DNA from: JANRKF01 sp964518725
GTDB lineage: Bacteria > Pseudomonadota > Alphaproteobacteria > Rickettsiales > SXRF01
Direction: 5' to 3'
NCBI GenBank assembly: GCA_964518725.1
Contig: CAZFKP010000012.1
Span: 11,840 to 75,839, forward strand
Length of the DNA: 64,000 nt
Shown here: positions 41,802-50,770 of the stretch, in pieces
Layout: the number at the start of each line of letters is the position of its first letter
How positions within the stretch are numbered: position 1 is the first letter of the stretch
Made by a program: the position numbers and the translations under genes
The notes under the pieces: generated by a model
What the model was told of the DNA's origin: nothing
The model's input: only the letters and a program-made list of their open reading frames with translations
Database searches by the model: none

Positions 41802-43012
41802 ATGGCTCCGGTAAGCTGTGACAATTCCACTTTTGAAATCACCAGCGGCGGCATGAGGTAGATGATGTCGCCGAACGGGCGTACCCACACGCCATGTTCT
41901 ATGAATTTCGGACGCAGCGCCACCACGTCGACATCCGGCGCCATCTGCACCACGCCGATCGCGCCCTTTACCCGTAGATCGACGACACCCGGCAATCCTT
42001 CGCATGCTGCAAGTTCGGCGATTAGCTGTTCTTCGATGGCTAAAACTCTGGCCGCATAATCTTCGCGTTCAAATAGGTCGAGCGAGGCATTCGCCGCCGC
42101 ACAGGCCAGCGCATTGCCCATGAAGGTGGGGCCGTGCATGAAGGCGTCGTTCTTGTCATCGGTGAGGAACGCGCTGAAAATTTCGTTGGTAGCAAGTGTT
42201 GCCCCCATGCCAGCCGCGCCGCCGGTGAGCGCCTTGCCCAGGCACATGATGTCTGGCGAAATGCCCGCCTCGTTACAGGCGAACAGGTTGCCGGTGCGGT
42301 AAAATCCGGTGGCGATCTCATCGGCGATGAACACTACGTCATATTTTTTGCAGATGCGGTGAATCTCGGCCAGCACGTCGCTCGTGTGGAATTTCATGCC
42401 GCCCGCGCCTTGCACCAGCGGCTCGATGATAAGCCCTGCAATCGTGTTGCCGAGCGCGGCCAGCAGGTTATCAAACTCAGCGAAACTATATTCATCGGTC
42501 GGGATGGTGATGACATATTGTTTAATGACCGAATTCCGGAACGCCTTGTGCATGCCGTGTTCCGGGTCGGACACGCTCATCGCCCCCAGCGTGTCGCCGT
42601 GATACCCGTCATGAAAACAGAGAAACCGATCCTTATGCGGTTTTCCCTTGAGCCGCCAATATTGCAGCGCCATCTTCATCGCCACTTCCACCGCGACCGA
42701 CCCCGAATCGGAAAAGAAAACCCGCGGCAATTTCGTGAGTGCCGCCAGCCGTGCGGCAAGTTTCTCAGCCGGTGCGTGCACCAGCCCGCCCATCATCACA
42801 TGCGGCATGGCGCGTAGTTGCTTTTCTATTTCAGAAATAATGTGCGGGTGGTTGTAGCCGTGCGCCGCGCTCCACCATGAGCTGATGCCGTCAACCAACT
42901 TGCGTCCATCTTCCAGGATGATCCTGCACCCTTCCGTCCGTGCAACCACCAGTGGCTCCGGCGTGGTTTTCATTTGGCAGTATGGAAGCCAGAGATGACC
43001 ATTATTTTTCAT
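41780..43012 (-). CDS. bioA: Adenosylmethionine-8-amino-7-oxononanoate aminotransferase
   Basis: PLP aminotransferase that converts KAPA to DAPA with SAM as amino donor. The 410-residue protein has HLWLPYCQMK at the start, DGISSWWSAAHGYNHP (about 41-56), the PLP-contacting GYHGDTLGAMS, VFIADEIATGFYRTG and the Schiff-base lysine in CLGKALTGG. Length is normal for BioA. It is separated from bioB by an unknown gene and is transcribed alone. Confidence 0.96.
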   Translation of the reverse strand: MKNNGHLWLPYCQMKTTPEPLVVARTEGCRIILEDGRKLVDGISSWWSAAHGYNHPHIISEIEKQLRAMPHVMMGGLVHAPAEKLAARLAALTKLPRVFFSDSGSVAVEVAMKMALQYWRLKGKPHKDRFLCFHDGYHGDTLGAMSVSDPEHGMHKAFRNSVIKQYVITIPTDEYSFAEFDNLLAALGNTIAGLIIEPLVQGAGGMKFHTSDVLAEIHRICKKYDVVFIADEIATGFYRTGNLFACNEAGISPDIMCLGKALTGGAAGMGATLATNEIFSAFLTDDKNDAFMHGPTFMGNALACAAANASLDLFEREDYAARVLAIEEQLIAELAACEGLPGVVDLRVKGAIGVVQMAPDVDVVALRPKFIEHGVWVRPFGDIIYLMPPLVISKVELSQLTGAIKKVLGA

Positions 43013-43146
43013 AAAGACAGCATATCACTATGATTTTAATAGAACAATTCTTATTGGCATCCCCCAATCGACGATAGTAAAAATATAACATCTTGTTAAC
43101 TAATATATTATAAAATCAGGGCACATAAGTTTTGCAGGAGGTGATG

Positions 43147-43653
43147 ATGTCATACGCGCAGAATACCGGCCAAGCTCCAACATTGGAGTATGCAGCGCAG
43201 CGGGTTGAAGAGTTACTCAATCAACAGCTCCCGATTGGAGTAAGCATTACGCTTGATGTGAATTCCCCTTACAGGGATGCCGATCCTGCTTATGGAATAG
43301 ATTATAGGGGAGATGAGAAATTAGTGCGGGTGATGGTTAGTAACAAAACCTCCACGCCGCAGCGTGGCCAGACAGCGGATAGCTACCCAGTGAGATCAAG
43401 GGTTGGAGACGATCTGGAACACATTATTAGAGTGAATAATCTAACGATAGTGCCTGTAAGTGGTAGAACCTTTAAGCAGGATATACTGTTGCCCGCGAGT
43501 GAGGCGTTCAAGTTGGCATTTGGCTATTTGAATAATGAGGGCGTGTCCGATATGACATTGGAGCCGGTTGAAAGGATCGTGTGCGACGCGCTGGTGGCTG
43601 CCAGAACACCGTCTGCCGCTGTGGAAGTCGAACCAGTCGCGCCGATACGCTAG
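43147..43653 (+). CDS. Protein of unknown function
   Basis: A 168-residue protein that I do not recognise. It begins MSYAQNTGQAPTLEYAAQRV and is probably cytoplasmic, with no signal peptide or membrane segment. Asp/Tyr-rich sequence around residues 38-52 (SPYRDADPAYGIDYRGDEK) is the most distinctive part. ATG 43147 follows AGGAGG at 5 nt; an in-frame ATG three bases upstream is also possible. The upstream 130 bp are AT-rich and could hold a promoter. It ends one base before the small membrane protein gene on the other strand. Confidence 0.6.
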   Translation: MSYAQNTGQAPTLEYAAQRVEELLNQQLPIGVSITLDVNSPYRDADPAYGIDYRGDEKLVRVMVSNKTSTPQRGQTADSYPVRSRVGDDLEHIIRVNNLTIVPVSGRTFKQDILLPASEAFKLAFGYLNNEGVSDMTLEPVERIVCDALVAARTPSAAVEVEPVAPIR

Positions 43654-43654
43654 C

Positions 43655-43807
43655 CTAACCCGCCTTGACAATAACTAAGTCAAGAATACCCGCCAGCGCC
43701 AGGCAGACCACGAACATGCGCCAGTTCTGCTTGGCGGTGAAGTAGATCAGCAAAATGGAATCAATCGCCAGCAGGATCAGGAGAATGATGGTCAGTGTAC
43801 CCATCAT
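43655..43807 (-). CDS. Small two-helix membrane protein coupled to bioB
   Basis: A 50-residue protein with two hydrophobic helices (about 4-22, TLTIILLILLAIDSILLIYF; and about 31-48, MFVVCLALAGILDLVIV) separated by TAKQNWR. It begins with an ATG that shares a base with the bioB stop (TAATG), so it is translated after bioB. It is too short to assign. I infer it is real because of the clear coupling, the absence of a competing frame and the good hydrophobic pattern. Confidence 0.6.
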   Translation of the reverse strand: MMGTLTIILLILLAIDSILLIYFTAKQNWRMFVVCLALAGILDLVIVKAG

Positions 43808-44787
43808 TAGGCCGCATCTGCTAGCGTAGTACGGGCTACTTGCAGCGGCTCGATGCCGAGCTTGGCAAACAGCGCCTTGTCTTTATCGGCTTCCGGGTTG
43901 GCGGTCGTCAGAAGTTTTTCGCCGTAGAAAATGGAATTTGCTCCGGCGAAGAAGCACAGCGCCTGCGTTTCTTCGCTCATATCTTCGCGTCCTGCCGACA
44001 GGCGTACGAACGACGCCGGCATCATGATGCGCGCCACCGCGATGGTGCGGACGAAATCGAGCGGGTCAACCCCTTCCTTGCCATAAAGCTTGGTACCTTC
44101 GACCTGCACCAGCAGGTTGATGGGCACGCTCTCTGGATGCTTCGGCAGGTTGGCGAGCTGGAGCAAAAAGGAAGCGCGGTCGTCCGGCGATTCACCCATG
44201 CCGACAATGCCGCCGCAGCAGACATTCATCCCGGCGTCGCGCACATGCGCGAGCGTGTCCAGCCGATCCTGATAGGTGCGGGTGGTGATGATCTGGCCGT
44301 AATATTCCGGCGAGGTATCGAGATTGTGGTTATAATAATCGAGGCCGGATTCCTTGAGTTTCCCGGCCTGTTCCTTGGTCAGCATGCCGAGCGTGGCGCA
44401 GGACTCAAGACCCAGCGCCTTTACACCCTTAATCATCGCTACCACATTCTCCATGTCGCGCTCTTTCGGCGAGCGCCACGCTGCGCCCATGCAGAAGCGC
44501 GAAGCACCTGCCTCCCTGGCTTTTTGCGCTTCCGCCAGCACTGCGTCCACATCCATCAATTTTCCGGCTTTGACGCCCGTATCAAATTCGGCCGATTGCG
44601 GGCAATAGCTGCAATCCTCGGCACAGCCGCCGGTTTTGATCGAGCAGAGCGTTGATACCTGCACTTTGTTCGCATCAAAATGCGCGCGATGTACTGTGTG
44701 CGCCTGAAACAGCAAATCATTGAACGGCAAGGCAAACAGGCTCATGGCCTCGGCATGCGTCCAATCATTACGGATATTTGTTTGCAT
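43807..44787 (-). CDS. bioB: Biotin synthase
   Basis: Radical-SAM enzyme that inserts sulfur into dethiobiotin. The 326-residue protein has the CAEDCSYC cluster motif (about 54-61) just after CSIKTGG, YYNHNLDTSPEYYG, and the RLSAGREDM segment of the 2Fe-2S cluster region. The start follows AAGGGGAAG. It is divergent from bioF, with 48 bp between start codons, and coupled to a small membrane protein downstream. Confidence 0.97.
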   Translation of the reverse strand: MQTNIRNDWTHAEAMSLFALPFNDLLFQAHTVHRAHFDANKVQVSTLCSIKTGGCAEDCSYCPQSAEFDTGVKAGKLMDVDAVLAEAQKAREAGASRFCMGAAWRSPKERDMENVVAMIKGVKALGLESCATLGMLTKEQAGKLKESGLDYYNHNLDTSPEYYGQIITTRTYQDRLDTLAHVRDAGMNVCCGGIVGMGESPDDRASFLLQLANLPKHPESVPINLLVQVEGTKLYGKEGVDPLDFVRTIAVARIMMPASFVRLSAGREDMSEETQALCFFAGANSIFYGEKLLTTANPEADKDKALFAKLGIEPLQVARTTLADAA

Positions 44788-44835
44788 AGTCTTCCCCTTG
44801 GATTATGCTCCTTTTTTAACCGACAAACCAAGACA

Positions 44836-45966
44836 ATGCCAGCATTAGACGCAGTATTATCACAAAAAAATGCACTCCTTGCCGCCAAGGGGCAGAAACG
44901 TGCGCTTACCACCAGCCAGCGCCAGTATGGAGTAAAAATCACCCGCAGCGGAAAATCGCTCGTTTCCATGAGCTGCAACGATTATTTCGGCCTGAGCCAG
45001 CATCCGGAGGTGGTCGAAGCCGCTGCCGCCGCGCTCAGGAAATATGGGGCGGGTGCGGGTGCCTCGCGGCTGGTGTCCGGCAACCATCCGCTCTATGAAA
45101 AACTGGAATCCCTGCTCGCAGCAGAAAAAAAAACCGAAAGCGCGCTCGTCTTCGGCAGCGGCTATCTTGCCAATCTCGGTGCTATCCCCGCGCTGGTCGG
45201 TAAAAACGATCTGATTCTTGCCGATAAGTTCGTGCATGCTTGCATGCTCGATGCGGCGAAACTATCCGGCGCAACGCTGTTGCGTTGTGCCCACAACAAT
45301 ACCGAGCATTTGCGTATCTTGCTGGAGGCGAACCGCGGCGAGCACCAGCATTGCCTGATTCTCACCGAGACCGTGTTCTCGATGGATGGCGACCGCGCAC
45401 CGATGGCCGATTTCAAGGCCATTGCCGGCGAGTATGATGCCTGGTTGATGAGCGATGACGCGCACGGGATGTTCGTCACCGAACAGCCCGTCAAAGCTGG
45501 CATCCAGATGGGCACGCTTTCAAAATCCCTCGGTGCCTATGGCGGCTATGTCTGTGGCAGCAAAACGCTGATCGACTATCTGCAGACGGCGGCGCGCAGC
45601 ATCATCTATTCCACCGCCTTGCCGCCGCCGGTGATTGCGGCGGCGATTGCCGCCATCGAGATTTTAAACGCCGACGAAACGCTGCGCGCCGCACCGCTGG
45701 CGAACGCCAAATACTTCACCCAGCTTCTTGGTATTAAAGAGGCGGAAAGTGCCATCGTGCCGGTCATTGTTGAAACCAGCGACAAGGCGCTCGCTGCTTC
45801 GGCCATGCTGGCGGAGGAGGGGTTATATGTTGCCGCCATCCGCCCGCCGACCGTGCCTGAAAACACCGCACGGCTTCGCTTCGCGTTTTCGGCGCTGCAC
45901 AGCAAAACCCAGATCGAACAGGCAGCAACTCTGCTGCTGACCCGCGGGATTGTATGCATACCGTAA
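44836..45966 (+). CDS. bioF: 8-amino-7-oxononanoate synthase
   Basis: PLP enzyme that condenses a pimeloyl thioester with alanine to KAPA. The 376-residue protein shows SCNDYFGLSQHP (about 47-58), GAGASRLVSGNHPLYE, the DDAHGMFV aspartate motif and the Schiff-base lysine in GTLSKSLGAYGG. ATG 44836 is the first start outside bioB. It begins the bioF-bioH-like-bioC-bioD operon, whose members overlap. Confidence 0.96.
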   Translation: MPALDAVLSQKNALLAAKGQKRALTTSQRQYGVKITRSGKSLVSMSCNDYFGLSQHPEVVEAAAAALRKYGAGAGASRLVSGNHPLYEKLESLLAAEKKTESALVFGSGYLANLGAIPALVGKNDLILADKFVHACMLDAAKLSGATLLRCAHNNTEHLRILLEANRGEHQHCLILTETVFSMDGDRAPMADFKAIAGEYDAWLMSDDAHGMFVTEQPVKAGIQMGTLSKSLGAYGGYVCGSKTLIDYLQTAARSIIYSTALPPPVIAAAIAAIEILNADETLRAAPLANAKYFTQLLGIKEAESAIVPVIVETSDKALAASAMLAEEGLYVAAIRPPTVPENTARLRFAFSALHSKTQIEQAATLLLTRGIVCIP

Positions 45967-46625
45967 CCTTATCCGGCTGGGGGCAGCCGCACGACGCGCT
46001 CGCGCATCTCATCCCCGGTTCGCAGGCGATCGACTACACGCACGCTTCCAGCGCCGAGGAGGCCATCCGCATGATCGCCACCCTCGCCGCAGATGCAACG
46101 CGCATCATCGGCTGGTCGCTCGGCGGGCAACTGGCAGTAAGGGCGGTGGCGGCGGGCGCAGTATCGCCGCAGCATCTGGTGCTCATCGCCACGCCGTACC
46201 AGTTTGTCGGCGACGGCGCGCAGGGTCGCGAAACCTTCGCAACATTCCATGCGAATTATAAGCGCAATCCGCGCCGTACGTTGGATAAGGCCTGGGAATT
46301 GATCCACTACGAGGATGCCCGTTCGCCGTACATCGGCGACCAGCTTGCGCTGTTTGACAAAGACGCGGTGCTAAAAAAAGACTGGCTGCGTTGGCTGAGC
46401 CTGCTGGAGAACTTTACTTGTGACACGCTTGATTTTAGTCGCTTCCCGCGCACGCTGCTGGTGCATGGCAAGCGTGATAAGGTGGTGGATGCCGTGCAAT
46501 CGGAACGCATGGCAGGCCGTATCGCGAACGCCCGGCTTGAACTCTGGGACGATTGCGGCCACGCGCCGCACCTGCATGATGCCGGGCGATTGCAGGATGT
46601 GATCGAGGCGCACCGGAATGTTTGA
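45954..46625 (+). CDS. bioH: BioH-like alpha/beta hydrolase
   Basis: Probably the pimeloyl-ACP methyl ester carboxylesterase that ends BioC-directed pimelate synthesis. The 223-residue protein has the alpha/beta hydrolase nucleophile elbow GWSLGG (Ser about residue 55), the acid in HGKRDKVVD and the His in DDCGHAPHLHD. Sequence is diverged from E. coli BioH, but gene position between bioF and bioC supports the role. It starts 13 nt inside bioF. Confidence 0.82.
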   Translation: MHTVTLSGWGQPHDALAHLIPGSQAIDYTHASSAEEAIRMIATLAADATRIIGWSLGGQLAVRAVAAGAVSPQHLVLIATPYQFVGDGAQGRETFATFHANYKRNPRRTLDKAWELIHYEDARSPYIGDQLALFDKDAVLKKDWLRWLSLLENFTCDTLDFSRFPRTLLVHGKRDKVVDAVQSERMAGRIANARLELWDDCGHAPHLHDAGRLQDVIEAHRNV

Positions 46626-47370
46626 CGCCCGCGCCACGCAACGCGATTTCAGCAAGGCAAGCGGACACTACGCCGCCCATGCCCAATTGCAGGCGCGCAT
46701 CGGCAATGCACTGATCGCCCAGGCCACACCGTTCCTTGCAGCCAACCCGTTATTGCTGGATGTTGGGGCGGGTTCAGGGAACGTGACGCGCTGTTGGCCG
46801 GGGCGAAAATTGGCGCTCGATGCGGCGTTCGGCATGTGCCGCGAAGCGGCTGGCAACCAGCTCACCGCTGTGCAGGCGCAGGCGACGATGCTGCCGCTTG
46901 CCCATGGTGCGGTGGATGTAGTGGCATCGAACCTGATGCTGCAATGGCTGCCGATGCCGGAATTATTTTTTTCCGAAGCGGCGCGTGTGTTGAAACCAGG
47001 CGGAATTCTGGCCGTTTCAACATTCATCGAGGGCACGCTGATGGAGCTTGTACAAGCATTTTCCGCTGCCGGTGAACAGCATCGTGTCAGCGAGTTTCTG
47101 TCGCCTGCCACGATAATGTACGCGCTTGCCGCCGCCGGGTTTGAAGCCGTTGCCGAGCAGCACGAGGCGATCACGGAACATTACGAAGATGTGCTGGATT
47201 TGTGCGCGTACCTGCACGATATTGGCGCGAGCAACAAGCGGCTCGACCGCCCGCGCGGGATGCTGACGATGCGTAAGCTGCGCGAGATGGCCGGGCATTA
47301 CCCGCGCACCGAGCGGGGTATTGCCGCCAGTTGGAAGGTGCACATGGTGGTGGCAAGGAAGAAGCGATGA
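46618..47370 (+). CDS. bioC: Malonyl-ACP O-methyltransferase BioC
   Basis: SAM-dependent methyltransferase that starts pimelate synthesis by capping malonyl-ACP. The 250-residue protein has ARATQRDFSKASGHYAAHA (about 4-22, typical of BioC), the SAM loop LLDVGAGSGNVTR (about 46-58), VVASNLMLQWLP and RVLKPGGILAVSTF. It overlaps the hydrolase by 8 nt and bioD by 4 nt. Confidence 0.93.
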   Translation: MFDARATQRDFSKASGHYAAHAQLQARIGNALIAQATPFLAANPLLLDVGAGSGNVTRCWPGRKLALDAAFGMCREAAGNQLTAVQAQATMLPLAHGAVDVVASNLMLQWLPMPELFFSEAARVLKPGGILAVSTFIEGTLMELVQAFSAAGEQHRVSEFLSPATIMYALAAAGFEAVAEQHEAITEHYEDVLDLCAYLHDIGASNKRLDRPRGMLTMRKLREMAGHYPRTERGIAASWKVHMVVARKKR

Positions 47371-48050
47371 CCCAGACATTTTTTATTACCTCGTCCGGTA
47401 CCGGCACCGGGAAAACTTTGGTCACAGCGGCGCTTGCCCACCAGCTGCGTGCCGCCGGGAAACGGGTCAGCGCCCTGAAGCCGGTCGTGAGTGGTTACGC
47501 GGACGACGATGCCGACAACGATACCGCCCGTATCTTGAGAAGCCTCGGACAAGCAGTGACCCAAGGCGCCGTCGAGGCCATTTCGCCGTGGCGCTTTACC
47601 GCACCGCTTGCTCCGAACGTGGCGGCGCGAAGGGAAAACCGGGAAATCTCATTCGCCGACCTTGCTGAATTTTGCAGCATGCCGCGCACCAGCGAATTCA
47701 TGCTGATTGAAGGTGCTGGCGGTGTCATGGCGCCGCTTACCGACCAGCACACTATGCTTGACTGGGCATCGGTGCTGGCGTGCCCTGTCATTTTGGTGGT
47801 GGGAACCTATCTCGGCGCGATCAGCCATGCGCTCACTGCCGCTTCCGTGCTGCGCGCGCGCGGGCTGGTGATCCAGGCGGTGGTGGTCAGCGAAAGCGAA
47901 ACCAGCGCCATGAGTGTGGGTGACACGGCACGCGAACTGAAACAATTTCTGCCCTATGCGCGCTACATCGTGCCGTTGCCAAGGGTTGCAGGTGCGGGTG
48001 ATTTGTGGCAGCATGCGGCCGACATGACATGGATGTTGCATGAAATTTGA
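47367..48050 (+). CDS. bioD: Dethiobiotin synthetase
   Basis: ATP-dependent carboxylase that forms the ureido ring of dethiobiotin. The 227-residue protein has the P-loop SSGTGTGKTLVTAAL (about 9-23), ALKPVVSGY and LIEGAGGVMAPL (about 111-122). The ATG overlaps the bioC stop (ATGA). The next gene, for an RDD membrane protein, starts 11 nt inside its end. Confidence 0.95.
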   Translation: MTQTFFITSSGTGTGKTLVTAALAHQLRAAGKRVSALKPVVSGYADDDADNDTARILRSLGQAVTQGAVEAISPWRFTAPLAPNVAARRENREISFADLAEFCSMPRTSEFMLIEGAGGVMAPLTDQHTMLDWASVLACPVILVVGTYLGAISHALTAASVLRARGLVIQAVVVSESETSAMSVGDTARELKQFLPYARYIVPLPRVAGAGDLWQHAADMTWMLHEI

Positions 48051-48693
48051 TCCCGAGCGCGTGATGCAGACACTTCACCTTCGCCCGCGCCCGTCGAGCG
48101 AGGAAGAAAAACGCCACGGCACCTTCAACCGCCGCATGATTGCCGCCTCGCTCGATTCTATGCTTATCACCGCTGTTATCGCGCCAGTGGTCGACTATTT
48201 CTTCATCCAGGCACATGGGTTGCCGACGGCGGATATTGCTGCCATTGCCCAGCACGCCTCGCAGCAGGCCACCAGCAGCGATGCCCTGCGCGTGTTCCTG
48301 CAGGAAATGGAAAGTTCCGGCTACCTTGCACGCTGGGCGGCCAACCTGCGCTGGCAGTTTTATGCATTCGCCATTTACACCACCATCTGCTGGCATTACT
48401 GGAGTGCCACGCCGGGAAAAATCATCTGCCGCCTGAAAATCGTTGATTCAAAAACTGGTGGGAAAATGGGTGACTGGCAGAGCATCCTCCGCGTGCTTGG
48501 CTATGTGATCTCGGCGGTGCCGTTCGGGCTTGGCTTCTTCTGGATCGGCCTCAATAAAAAACGCCGTGGCTGGCACGATTACCTGGCCGGAACACTGGTG
48601 GTGGTCACGCCGCGCAAACAGAAAACAGTGGCTACATCAACGCCCGAAGCTGGTCATCCGTCAAATTCCCCGGCACCATCAAGAGCGGAATAA
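48040..48693 (+). CDS. RDD-family membrane protein
   Basis: A 217-residue inner-membrane protein with the RDD domain: NRRMIAASLDSML (about 30-42; the Arg and Asp give the name), TPGKIICRLKIVD (about 125-137) and KKRRGWHDYLAG (about 170-181). About four hydrophobic helices. Function of this family is poorly defined (ion transport has been proposed for some). It is coupled to bioD. It ends 62 bp inside the convergent stress-protein gene. A Ser/Pro-rich C-terminal tail follows the domain. Confidence 0.85.
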   Translation: MKFDPERVMQTLHLRPRPSSEEEKRHGTFNRRMIAASLDSMLITAVIAPVVDYFFIQAHGLPTADIAAIAQHASQQATSSDALRVFLQEMESSGYLARWAANLRWQFYAFAIYTTICWHYWSATPGKIICRLKIVDSKTGGKMGDWQSILRVLGYVISAVPFGLGFFWIGLNKKRRGWHDYLAGTLVVVTPRKQKTVATSTPEAGHPSNSPAPSRAE

Positions 48694-49117
48694 ACAGTTT
48701 CTGGCCAAGCTGCTGCGCGAGCCATGCCGCCAATTGCCCGCGTCCGCGCATGTGCTGCGCGGTGCCAACGATCAGCACTGATATATCGGTCAGTTCGCCA
48801 AGCGTTCTGAGAATCTCATCCCCGGCGCTGCCCTGCCGCAGGATCAGCCCCGGCGTGATACCATAGAGTTTTTGCGCCTCGTCGCTCAAGCGGCGGAGCA
48901 GCAACTCGCCCTCGGCGCGGCGTTCTTCGGTCATGCGGTCGGCGATGATGCCCAGCGTCTGGAAATCGGCGGGCGGCAGGATGTGGATGATATCGACAAT
49001 TGCCCCGCGTGTGATGGCTTTCAGGCAGGCGAATTTCAGCGCCGCGACCGACTCCTCGTGCGCGTCGACGCAGACAAGGAATTTAGGCGGCTTGGGGGTG
49101 GGCTGCGGGTGTATCAT
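48632..49117 (-). CDS. Universal stress protein family protein
   Basis: A 161-residue UspA-type protein with KFLVCVDAHEESVAALKFA (about 12-30), IIHILPPADFQTLG and the C-terminal LIVGTAQHMRG (about 116-126), which has the G-x-x-H-x-x-G kind of nucleotide loop in modified form. ATG 49117 follows GAGGAGG. It is transcribed opposite to the RDD gene and follows the TIGR02186 gene. Confidence 0.85.
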   Translation of the reverse strand: MIHPQPTPKPPKFLVCVDAHEESVAALKFACLKAITRGAIVDIIHILPPADFQTLGIIADRMTEERRAEGELLLRRLSDEAQKLYGITPGLILRQGSAGDEILRTLGELTDISVLIVGTAQHMRGRGQLAAWLAQQLGQKLFIPLLMVPGNLTDDQLRALM

Positions 49118-49136
49118 GGAACCTCCTCGGGTAGCG

Positions 49137-49865
49137 TCAGATTTTTTCATACAGGCGGCCGGCGAACCAACCCGCCGAGAGCGCTAGCACCACTGCACTG
49201 ATGCCATACAGGAACGGGTGGTGGTGGGCATAATCGTAAATGAAGGCGTCAACGCCGACTTTGCGTACCTCGATTGGCAATACGTGCGACCCAACGATCT
49301 TGTCACGATCAAGCAGGTAAATTTCGGCGCTGTACATGCCTGGCGGGATGTTGTCGGGAAACTCGATCACTGTCTTGAACAGCGTTTCGCCCATGAAGGT
49401 AAACTCGGAAACATCTGGCCGGTAAAGCTTGCGTTTTTGCTGGTAAGCGACAAAGGCCTTGGTGAATTCGCGGTAGGTATCGAGCTTCTTGCCGTCAAAC
49501 GACGTGCCGAACAACATCTCCTGCCCGATGGACAATTGCTTGAAGGCTGCATGATGCATCATCTCTGCCATCGGCTTGCTGCTGGCCAGCGCGTAAAAAT
49601 CCGGGATACGGAACAGCTTCATGCGCTCGGCATTCACCCAGATGCCGCCAATTTCACGCTTCTTCCGCACGATGTAGTTTTTGTTGGGGCCGCGCACCAC
49701 GATCACCACGTCGCCCGGTTCGTTACGGCTGCCGAACACGAACATGCGCGTGCCGTTAAAACCCGAATCCATCGTAATCCGGTAGTTCGACAAATCGGCG
49801 ATGAGCGGCGCCGCATGGGCTGGCGCAGCAAGCAATGCACACACAAGGGTAAGCCACTTAATCAT
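49137..49865 (-). CDS. TIGR02186 family membrane-anchored protein
   Basis: A 242-residue exported protein with a signal peptide (about 1-18, TLVCALLAAPAHA), a periplasmic domain with LIADLSNYRITMDSGFNGT (about 21-39), RGPNKNYIVRKKREIGGIW, and one C-terminal membrane helix (about 215-235) ending in GRLYEKI. This is the alphaproteobacterial TIGR02186 family, almost always next to a TauE/SafE permease, as here. Function is thought to be linked to that transporter. ATG 49865 overlaps the permease stop by 8 nt. Confidence 0.85.
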   Translation of the reverse strand: MIKWLTLVCALLAAPAHAAPLIADLSNYRITMDSGFNGTRMFVFGSRNEPGDVVIVVRGPNKNYIVRKKREIGGIWVNAERMKLFRIPDFYALASSKPMAEMMHHAAFKQLSIGQEMLFGTSFDGKKLDTYREFTKAFVAYQQKRKLYRPDVSEFTFMGETLFKTVIEFPDNIPPGMYSAEIYLLDRDKIVGSHVLPIEVRKVGVDAFIYDYAHHHPFLYGISAVVLALSAGWFAGRLYEKI

Positions 49866-50766
49866 TGACCACACTCACGCTATAGATGCTTTCCGGCGGC
49901 GTGAACAACCCGAACGCAAGCTTGAGGGCGACGCCCAGCACCAGTGCCGCCAGCATGCCGCGCAAATATTCCGCTGGAATCCTGGTGCTGATCTTGGTGC
50001 CGATTTGCGCGCCGAACACCGACCCGGCGAGCAGCAGCAGCGCAAGCATGATATCCACCGTCTGGGTGGTTACGGCCTGCAGCAGGGTGACGTTGGCGGT
50101 AATGAAAATAATCTGGAACAGCGAGGTGCCGATGACCACGTTGGTTGGCATGCCGAGTACGTAAATCATCGCCGGGATCAGGAAAAACCCGCCGCCGATG
50201 CCCATCAGCGATACCATGACGCCGACGAACAGGCCGATCAGGAGCGGCGCATACCCGCTGATGGTAAGTTTGGAATGCGGAAAATAGATTTGCCACGGCA
50301 GGCGGGCAAGGACATGTTTCGTTTCGGTAATTGTAACCTTGCGCGATAGCCGGAAAATCGCGCGGATGCTTTCCGACGCCATCACCGAGCCGATGATGCC
50401 GAGGAACGTGACATAGCATACGGAGATGATGAGATCGATCTGTCCGATGCGTTGCAGCCAATGAAACAGCCCAACCCCCAGCGACGATCCCGCCACCCCG
50501 CCGGCGAACAGGAACCAGCCCATTTTGAAATCCACATTATTGCGGCGCCAGTGAGCAATGAATCCCGACACGGAAGATGCGATGATCTGGTTCGCCACCG
50601 TCGAGACGGAAATGGACGGCGGCACGCCGATAAAAATCAGCAGCGGCGTCATCAGGAATCCGCCGCCCACGCCAAACATGCCCGATAAAACTCCTGCCAT
50701 GCCGCCCAGTCCCAGGATCAGGAACAGATTGACCGACATCTCGGCAATGGGCAGGTACACATTCAT
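49858..50766 (-). CDS. TauE/SafE (TSUP) family sulfite/organosulfur permease
   Basis: A 302-residue membrane protein with about eight helices. The two TSUP repeats start GGMAGVLSGMFGVGGGFLMTP-like (residues about 21-40) and LMGIGGGFFLIPAMIYVLG (about 185-205). The family exports sulfite or organosulfonates. Its partner TIGR02186 protein is encoded directly downstream and overlaps it. The alphaproteobacterial pair is well known; the transported compound cannot be read from the sequence. Confidence 0.9.
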   Translation of the reverse strand: MNVYLPIAEMSVNLFLILGLGGMAGVLSGMFGVGGGFLMTPLLIFIGVPPSISVSTVANQIIASSVSGFIAHWRRNNVDFKMGWFLFAGGVAGSSLGVGLFHWLQRIGQIDLIISVCYVTFLGIIGSVMASESIRAIFRLSRKVTITETKHVLARLPWQIYFPHSKLTISGYAPLLIGLFVGVMVSLMGIGGGFFLIPAMIYVLGMPTNVVIGTSLFQIIFITANVTLLQAVTTQTVDIMLALLLLAGSVFGAQIGTKISTRIPAEYLRGMLAALVLGVALKLAFGLFTPPESIYSVSVVND

Positions 50767-50770
50767 GGCG

